Of a stretch of 19,257 nucleotides of DNA, positions 14,493 to 19,257 are shown in pieces (the stretch's first letter is position 1; each line of letters starts with the position of its first letter). Position numbers and translations under genes: made by a program. A model generated the notes under the pieces. The model did not search any database. It was not told the DNA's origin and was given only the letters and a program-made list of their open reading frames with translations. Source of the DNA: Anaerolineales bacterium (GTDB lineage: Bacteria; Chloroflexota; Anaerolineae; 4572-78; NAK82); NCBI GenBank assembly GCA_024643945.1, contig JAHELX010000044.1:1-19257 (forward strand). The letters are read 5' to 3'.

Positions 14493-14915
14493 GTGTCTGC
14501 GCGAGAGTATCCTGATGCCCCTAAGGTCGCGGTGGGGGCGATTGTGGAGAGAGATGGCCGGGTTCTGCTGGTCCGTCGCGGCCATCCGCCCAGCGAAGGG
14601 CTTTGGGCCATCCCTGGCGGGAGTGTGGAGTTGGGGGAAACGCTGCAAGAGGCCGCCGAACGGGAGATAATGGAGGAGACGGGACTCACTATCCGGGCAG
14701 GGGAGCCGGTCTATACCTTTGACGTCATCCTGCGAGACGATGCCGGGCGCGTGCGATTTCACTACGTTATCGTGGACTTGTTGGCCAATTACGTGAGTGG
14801 CGAATTACATTCTGGCGACGATGCGCGCGATGCTCGCTGGGTTACATCTGGAGAACTGGAAAAGCTACCGGTTAATCAGACGACTCTGGAGCTTCTGAAG
14901 AAACTGTTTAACTGA
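14493..14915 (+). CDS. Nudix hydrolase (MutT/ADP-ribose pyrophosphatase-like)
   Basis: 140 residues with a complete Nudix box, GX5EX7REUXEEXGU, at 43-65 (GSVELGETLQEAAERE followed by IMEETGL). The Glu residues of REIMEE bind the metal. The N-terminal PKVAVGAIVERDGRVLLVRR and RGHPPSEGLWAIPGG are typical of small MutT-like pyrophosphohydrolases that act on nucleoside diphosphate derivatives, ADP-ribose or oxidised dNTPs. The substrate cannot be told. The start is GTG 14493, with AGGAG about 9 nt upstream; there is no earlier suitable start. Its stop lies 5 nt from the end of the convergent obg gene, leaving no room for separate terminators. Confidence 0.93.
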   Translation: MSAREYPDAPKVAVGAIVERDGRVLLVRRGHPPSEGLWAIPGGSVELGETLQEAAEREIMEETGLTIRAGEPVYTFDVILRDDAGRVRFHYVIVDLLANYVSGELHSGDDARDARWVTSGELEKLPVNQTTLELLKKLFN

Positions 14916-14920
14916 AGCCT

Positions 14921-16195
14921 CTACCATATCCACTCCAGTTCCATGTCGCCGATGCGAACTATGTCGCCGGGCTGCACGCCGGCCTGGCGCAGAGCGTCGA
15001 GCACGCCCATGGTTTCCAATAAGCGCTGCGCCCGCTGCACTGCGTCGTGGTATTCCCACATCGTCTGATCTACCAGCCGCTCGACGCGCTCGCCGCGCAC
15101 CCGCCAGCTATCTCCCTCTCGCTCGATGGTGAACTCAGGCCTGTCCTCGAGCCGGAAGATAGGGATTTCGTCAGCTACAGGCTCCGGTCTCGGCAGGCTG
15201 GACAGCATCCGTCCCGCTCGTCCCATCAACTCGCGCACTCCCTCACCGGTCACTGCGGAGATCGCATAGACCGGTAACTCGCGTGCCTGCATCGCCGCTT
15301 CTACCAGGGGCCAGCGGTCCCGTGCGTCGGGCAAATCCATTTTGTTGAGAACCACAATTTGCGGCCGGTCAGCTAGAGTCGGGTTGAAGAGGCGTAGCTC
15401 CTGGTTGATCTGGTCGAAATGCCGAAGCGGATCGTCGGCAGCGCCGTCCAGCAAGTGGATAAGCAGACGCGTCCGCTCGACGTGCCGCAGGAATTGGTGA
15501 CCCAGCCCCGCGCCTGCATGCGCGCCTTCGATGAGACCTGGAAGGTCGGCCACCACAAAATCGGACCCGTCGTCCAAAGTCACCACGCCTAAGTTGGGCT
15601 GGAGGGTAGTGAAGGGGTAATCGGCGATTTTGGGCCGGGCCGCGCTGACTGCCGCCAACAGGGTGCTTTTGCCGGCATTGGGCATGCCAATCAAGCCCAC
15701 GTCGGCCAGCAGTTTGAGTTCCAACCGCAGCCAGCGTTCTGCGCCGGGTGCTCCCCGTTCCGCCAGGCGTGGGGCCTGGCGCGTGGATGTGGCAAAGCTG
15801 GCGTTGCCTCGTCCACCCCGTCCGCCCCGGGCGACGACGACCTGTTGCCCAGGCGCGGTCAGATCCGCCAGCAGGTCGCCCGTGGTGGCGTCCCACACCA
15901 TGGTGCCGGGCGGAACAAAGACGATCGTATCCTCTCCCCGGGCCCCCGTCTGGTTCTTCCCCTTGCCGTGTGTCCCACGTTCGGCCTTGAAGTGAACCTG
16001 GTTTTGGAAATGGACCAGCGTGTTCAACTGAGGGTCCACTTCCAAAATCACATCGCCTCCGTCACCCCCATTGCCACCGGCCGGGCCTCCCCGAGGGACG
16101 TATTTCTCGCGTCGAAAAGCCACGGCCCCATTGCCGCCGTTGCCCGCTTTTACGTGTATTTTTGCTTCGTCAAAGAACAACCCTGAGCTGCTCAA
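14921..16195 (-). CDS. obg: GTPase Obg/CgtA
   Basis: 424 residues. The N-terminal Obg fold (1-160) has the glycine-rich runs [20 protein letters not shown] and [14 protein letters not shown]. The GTPase domain shows G1 GMPNAGKST (170-178), the switch I Thr pair in YPFTT, G3 DLPG (217-220) and G4 NKMD (284-287). The C-terminal OCT domain spans about 345-424, as in a subset of Obg proteins. Obg binds the large ribosomal subunit and links ribosome maturation to stress and cell-cycle signals. The start is TTG at 16195, overlapping the TGA of the permease upstream in TTGA, with AGGAG 6 nt before it. No ATG is near the conserved FFDEAKIHV start. Its place behind metal-transporter genes rather than with ribosomal protein genes L21/L27 is unusual. 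Confidence 0.97.
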   Translation of the reverse strand: MSSSGLFFDEAKIHVKAGNGGNGAVAFRREKYVPRGGPAGGNGGDGGDVILEVDPQLNTLVHFQNQVHFKAERGTHGKGKNQTGARGEDTIVFVPPGTMVWDATTGDLLADLTAPGQQVVVARGGRGGRGNASFATSTRQAPRLAERGAPGAERWLRLELKLLADVGLIGMPNAGKSTLLAAVSAARPKIADYPFTTLQPNLGVVTLDDGSDFVVADLPGLIEGAHAGAGLGHQFLRHVERTRLLIHLLDGAADDPLRHFDQINQELRLFNPTLADRPQIVVLNKMDLPDARDRWPLVEAAMQARELPVYAISAVTGEGVRELMGRAGRMLSSLPRPEPVADEIPIFRLEDRPEFTIEREGDSWRVRGERVERLVDQTMWEYHDAVQRAQRLLETMGVLDALRQAGVQPGDIVRIGDMELEWIW

Positions 16196-17061
16196 TCTCG
16201 TCTCCTACGGGCATATTCCCACACTATCCCCCTGGTCGGGGCGAAGAGAAAGACTAGAATGAAGAGAAGGGTGCAGACCAATACAATCGCCGCACCCGAT
16301 GCGACATTCACGTAGTATGAAAGATACAGGCCGCTTACGGCCGAGATGGCGCCGATGGCAGCGCCGCTCAGCATCATGGTTGGCAAGCGACGGGTGAGCA
16401 AATAAGCCGTGGCAGATGGCGTCACCAGCATTGCCACCATCAAGGCAACTCCCACCGTTTGTAACGAGACGACAATCGTGACGGCGATCAACACCAGTAA
16501 CAGGTAGCTTAGCACTCCTGCCGGCAAGCGCAGCGTGGAGGCTAGAACCGGGTCAAAAGAGAGGACCAGGAATTCTTTGTAAAAGGCCAATATAATCAGA
16601 ATAACCAGCCCACCAAAAACAGCCGTCAACCATAAATCGCCTTGCGACACGCCCAACACGTTGCCGAACAAGAAGTGGGTCAGGTCGACGGTATAGCTGC
16701 GCACGCTGGAGATCAAGGCAATGCCCAGGGCAAACATACCTGCAAAGAAGACGCCGATTGCGGTATCTTCTTTGATTTGCTTGCCTTTGATAAGGGCACC
16801 AATTCCAATAGAGGTCAAAATGGCGGTAAACATACCCCACCAGAAGAGAGGTCCTTGCACCCCGCCGCCGATCAAATAGCCTACCGCCACGCCGGGCAAG
16901 ATTGCGTGGGCTAACGCATCGCCAAAGAAGGCCATGCCACGTAGTACTACATATGTGCCGATCGTTGCACACACAATGCCTACGGTGACCGCTGCCAACA
17001 AGCCCCGGATCATAAAGGGATAGGCCAGTGGACCAAGAACCAAATCTAACAGGTCATTCAT
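16192..17061 (-). CDS. Metal ABC transporter permease (ABC-3 family, ZnuB/MntB type)
   Basis: 289 residues and about eight to nine membrane segments, with ABC-3 landmarks: [20 protein letters not shown] and [20 protein letters not shown] near the N-terminus, [17 protein letters not shown] in the middle, and [19 protein letters not shown] late, whose pattern lines the metal path. These permeases import Zn2+, Mn2+ or Fe2+. Which one cannot be told from the permease. The gene begins 8 nt inside the ATPase gene and its stop overlaps the obg start, so translation of all three is probably coupled. The periplasmic-type metal-binding protein that normally completes the set is not in the window. Confidence 0.94.
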   Translation of the reverse strand: MNDLLDLVLGPLAYPFMIRGLLAAVTVGIVCATIGTYVVLRGMAFFGDALAHAILPGVAVGYLIGGGVQGPLFWWGMFTAILTSIGIGALIKGKQIKEDTAIGVFFAGMFALGIALISSVRSYTVDLTHFLFGNVLGVSQGDLWLTAVFGGLVILIILAFYKEFLVLSFDPVLASTLRLPAGVLSYLLLVLIAVTIVVSLQTVGVALMVAMLVTPSATAYLLTRRLPTMMLSGAAIGAISAVSGLYLSYYVNVASGAAIVLVCTLLFILVFLFAPTRGIVWEYARRRRD

Positions 17062-17881
17062 CGTGGGGGTGGTGACCCTTTCCGCAGCATGTATCGCTCA
17101 GCACCATCAGCCCGTCGTCGGTCTGGATCAATCGCATATGGCCGCCGTACGCCTGTATCAGTCGCTCTGGAGTAAAAACCTCATCCGGTTGCCCCAATCC
17201 CACCAGGCGGTGATTGAGCAACATCAGCCGATCAAAGCGTTCCGCTGCCAGGTTCAAGTCGTGAGTGGCGATCATTACCGTCACTCCTCGTTGGCGCAAC
17301 TCCTCTATGATGCGAAAGATGTCCTCCTGTGAGGTTATATCCAGGCCGGTCAATGGCTCATCCAACAACATCAGTTCCGCTTCCTGAGCCAATGCCCGGG
17401 CAATGAACACGCGTTGCTGCTGGCCGCCTGATAGCTCGCCGATTTGCCGGTCAGCCAGGTCTGCCATACCAACAACCTGCAGGCATCGATGCACGTAATC
17501 CCAATCGCGGGGCTTGGGCCAGCGTAGCAGCCCCAACTTGCCGATGCGGCCCATCATCACCACGTCGGCCACGTTTACCGGGAAGGTCCAATCCACCTGG
17601 CTGCGCTGCGGCACGTAGGCGATGCAAATGTGCCCACCAGGTCCGCGCCCATAGACTTTCACATCCCCCTTGCTTGGATGCAGTACGCCGGCGATGACTT
17701 TAAAGAGCGTGCTTTTGCCCGCCCCATTGGGACCCACCACGGCAATCCGCTCACCTTGACCGAGTTGAAACGACACGTCCTCGAGGGCCAGTGTGCCGTT
17801 GTAGCGCACGCTCACGTTTGACACATCCAGAACAGGGGATCCCGCCTGATGCGGTGCATATCTACTGAGAAGCGTGGCCAT
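17054..17881 (-). CDS. Metal ABC transporter ATP-binding protein (ZnuC/MntA type)
   Basis: 275 residues. Walker A GPNGAGKST is at 50-58, the Q-loop Gln at 92 (YVPQRSQVDWTFPVNVADVV, typical of Mn/Zn transporters), the signature LSGGQQQR at 150-157, Walker B LMLLDEP at 170-176, then the D-loop and the H-loop His in IATHDLN. The C-terminus ends in a Cys-Cys and three-His tail ([12 protein letters not shown]), which could bind the transported metal. GAGGGA precedes ATG 17881 by about 6 nt. It overlaps the permease gene by 8 nt. It is the first gene of the operon that also contains obg, behind a near-consensus promoter. Confidence 0.95.
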   Translation of the reverse strand: MATLLSRYAPHQAGSPVLDVSNVSVRYNGTLALEDVSFQLGQGERIAVVGPNGAGKSTLFKVIAGVLHPSKGDVKVYGRGPGGHICIAYVPQRSQVDWTFPVNVADVVMMGRIGKLGLLRWPKPRDWDYVHRCLQVVGMADLADRQIGELSGGQQQRVFIARALAQEAELMLLDEPLTGLDITSQEDIFRIIEELRQRGVTVMIATHDLNLAAERFDRLMLLNHRLVGLGQPDEVFTPERLIQAYGGHMRLIQTDDGLMVLSDTCCGKGHHPHDE

Positions 17882-18069
17882 ATCATTCCCTCGCTACTGC
17901 AAAGTACCTGTCCAATAATAACTTTGCATCTTAATCAGCAAACCAGGTGTAAACTGATGGCAAAAGTGCCAAGTTGTTTCTGGGCAGGTGCAAAACACCC
18001 CAAATCATCGACATATGGGGACCTGTCAATCACTGTTTCGTCTCATCTAATTGAGATTTTGTCTCAGTT
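17882..18069 (-). other. Long, foldable 5' leader of the metal ABC-obg operon
   Basis: About 188 nt separate the predicted transcription start from the ATPase ATG, with no gene. Possible pairings are CAGGT/ACCTG (17985-17989 with 18021-18025) enclosing CCCCA/TGGGG (17998-18002 with 18016-18020), a TGGCA/TGCCA hairpin with a 4-nt loop (17958-17971), and ATCAG/CTGAT (17934-17938 with 17954-17958). The last two share base 17958 and could be alternatives. A metal- or ligand-sensing RNA is possible. It does not match a riboswitch class I can recognise. Confidence 0.35.
18041..18066. promoter_or_regulatory. Three-half-site operator candidate at the metal-operon start
   Basis: TCTCA (18041-18045), TGAGA (18052-18056) and TCTCA (18062-18066) alternate in orientation. 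They are spaced 11 and 10 bp, one helical turn each, so each neighbouring pair forms an inverted repeat. The array covers and follows the predicted start point, a position where a repressor would block transcription. A Fur, Zur or DtxR/MntR-type metal regulator is the natural candidate, but the motif is not one of their textbook boxes. Confidence 0.45.
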
Positions 18070-18076
18070 TGATTGA

Positions 18077-18104
18077 ATTATATCAGAAAGGCAAGACTTG
18101 TCAA
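18077..18104 (-). promoter_or_regulatory. Extended -10 sigma70 promoter for the metal ABC-obg operon
   Basis: On the minus strand, TTGACA (18104-18099), a 16-nt spacer and TATAAT (18082-18077) are both perfect consensus. TG one base before the -10 adds an extended -10 element. The start is expected near 18069-18070. Such a strong core promoter is usually held down by a repressor, which fits the half-site array just downstream. Confidence 0.8.
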
Positions 18105-18180
18105 GCGTGCTGTTATCCTGCCACTCGTGGGGTGCATTGCGATCATTCTTGCCATCCCTGTTCGGAAGTATAGGTTTTGA

Positions 18181-19257
18181 TTAAAAGGGACAGGGTCGAA
18201 GCCGGGATTGACTCTGTACGTAGCAGGAACGGCCGGCGTATAGGGCCTTAACGGCGCGCCCTTGCTGCTCGTTTCGATAGATGGCGTAGACCACATCTGA
18301 GTCGAGGGTGGGGCTATTGGCGGCGAAGAAAACTGCGAAATCATACCAATGCTCGTAGTCGGTGACGAACACGAGGGCGTTGGTGATGCCCGCGTCCTGG
18401 ACGACCCGCAGCGGCGCAGCGATGATACCTGACTTGCCCCAAAACGCACTTAGTTGCACTGGCAAAAAAACCAGTCCGTTGTAAAGCACCAACGCGATCA
18501 AAGCCAGGTAAAGCGCTGGCTTTGCCAGGGATAGGCCCATCCCAGAAGCGGTCTTCCCAACGGGGAGATACATGCCAACAGACAGCCTGCGGAAGGCGAC
18601 GGTCGTCGGTTCGATACCTCGTGCGGTCAGCAACAAGAGCGCGGGGAGGGCGGCGTAATAGTAGCGAGGGAAGCCAGCGTCACGACCGCCATAGTACCAA
18701 TATGTGATGTGCAAGGTCACCAGCGAGATCAAACCAGCCAGCAGGAGGTAGTTCCATCGGTTGCGCGGGCGAAGGACGAAGGGCAACCACAAGAAGAAAA
18801 CATTCAGATACCCTGGCCAACCCAGGAATCCAGTGGACAGGGCGCGCAGGTTTGAGCGAGCGTACAAAAGGCCGGTAGCCAGGTCGTACCCCTCAGGGCC
18901 AACGTCAGGACCAAAGCCAGGGCGGTCGTAGGGCCAGACAAAGTGATAGGGATTGGCAAAGTGCCTGGTCAGCCAATACCAATAGAGTGGCAGCATCAAG
19001 CTGAGGAGCAGAGCAACAGCAGCCGCGATCATCCCGCGGTGGAGCAGTGCCCGGTCACCGCGCAAGACCCGGGCCAGGCCATACAAAGCGAAAGGAAGAC
19101 CCACCCCAATCGCGTCGTAAGGGCGAGTGATGGCCAGGTAACCCAGTGCCAGGCCGGCGACGACCGAGAATCGCCGGGGGCTATCGGTTGGTTTCTGGAT
19201 CAGCCTGGCAAAGGACCACAGGAACAAGGTAGTGAAGAAGAGAGAAGTGGGGTGGGA
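18181..19257 (-). CDS. Multi-pass membrane protein, glycosyltransferase family 39/PMT-like (5' end missing)
   Basis: 358 codons are visible and the frame is open to the right edge, beginning SHPTSLFFTTLFLWSF; a TTG at 19227 is only an internal codon. About eight hydrophobic segments alternate with short loops. Features are LAITRPYDAIGVGLPFALYG, FANPYHFVWPYDRPGFGPD, HITYWYYGGRDAGFPRYYYA and a soluble C-terminal end with ALVFVTDYEHWYDFAVFFAA. This resembles the C-terminal half of the PMT/ArnT-like dolichyl- or undecaprenyl-phosphate-sugar-dependent transferases common in Chloroflexota. The catalytic N-terminal DE loop would lie outside the window. Acceptor and donor are unknown. The terminal residues QSRLRPCPF before TAA carry an extra Cys and may be divergent. 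It reads toward the metal operon in the same direction, with about 77 nt between its stop and the next -35 box. Confidence 0.7.
   Translation of the reverse strand, partial: SHPTSLFFTTLFLWSFARLIQKPTDSPRRFSVVAGLALGYLAITRPYDAIGVGLPFALYGLARVLRGDRALLHRGMIAAAVALLLSLMLPLYWYWLTRHFANPYHFVWPYDRPGFGPDVGPEGYDLATGLLYARSNLRALSTGFLGWPGYLNVFFLWLPFVLRPRNRWNYLLLAGLISLVTLHITYWYYGGRDAGFPRYYYAALPALLLLTARGIEPTTVAFRRLSVGMYLPVGKTASGMGLSLAKPALYLALIALVLYNGLVFLPVQLSAFWGKSGIIAAPLRVVQDAGITNALVFVTDYEHWYDFAVFFAANSPTLDSDVVYAIYRNEQQGRAVKALYAGRSCYVQSQSRLRPCPF

Noticed and set aside
15369..15896. 175-codon frame on the same strand as obg, shifted by one
   Set aside because: It is a +1 shadow of the Obg GTPase domain, and all motifs are in the other frame.
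18078..18449. 123-codon minus-strand frame overlapping the end of the membrane protein
   Set aside because: It is a shifted frame of the GT39-like gene that runs into the promoter of the metal operon; no domain seen.

Overview
The window looks like chromosomal DNA of a Chloroflexota bacterium, probably Anaerolineae or Caldilineae. The grounds are moderately high GC, a type of sugar-binding lipoprotein with a long Ala/Glu/Pro linker, paired GH4 enzymes, a GH114/TM1410-type secreted hydrolase, and a PMT/GT39-like membrane protein. This placement rests on gene content and protein style, not on a marker-gene comparison.

Positions 1-14353 (all + strand) form a carbohydrate catabolic locus. Its order is: GH4 glycosidase (cut by the left edge), DeoR-type regulator with its own promoter and palindromic operator candidate, AgaS-like SIS isomerase/deaminase, amidohydrolase, sugar-binding lipoprotein, two CUT1-type permeases, a decayed TM1410/GH114 gene, an intact secreted GH114 (endo-alpha-1,4-polygalactosaminidase family), a scar of gene and IS fragments, a second GH4, a GatZ/KbaZ-family protein that seems to start at ATT, a LacD-like class I aldolase and a PfkB kinase. 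The simplest reading is a route for alpha-linked galactosamine-containing polymer. GH114 cuts the polymer outside the cell, the ABC system imports oligomers, GH4 enzymes cleave alpha-linkages in the cytoplasm, AgaS-like SIS makes tagatose-6-phosphate, and the kinase plus aldolase (or a GatZ-type epimerase) send it to glycolysis. The ABC ATPase and an obvious kinase for the first phosphorylation are not in the window.

Two stretches (7802-8206 and 9036-9749) are genomic scars. They hold a broken GH114-like gene, the 3' end of an IS5-type transposase, a slice of a KdgK-like kinase and the C-terminus of an unidentified gene, with a short direct repeat.

From 14376 a separate Nudix hydrolase gene has its own near-consensus promoter. 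It converges with a minus-strand operon that reads metal ABC ATPase, ABC-3 permease, Obg GTPase, each overlapping the next by a few bases. That operon starts from a near-perfect extended -10 promoter (18077-18104) with an array of three half-sites at the start point and a leader of about 190 nt that can fold. The right edge holds the C-terminal part of a minus-strand multi-pass membrane protein of the glycosyltransferase-39 type. I saw no tRNA, rRNA or CRISPR array.
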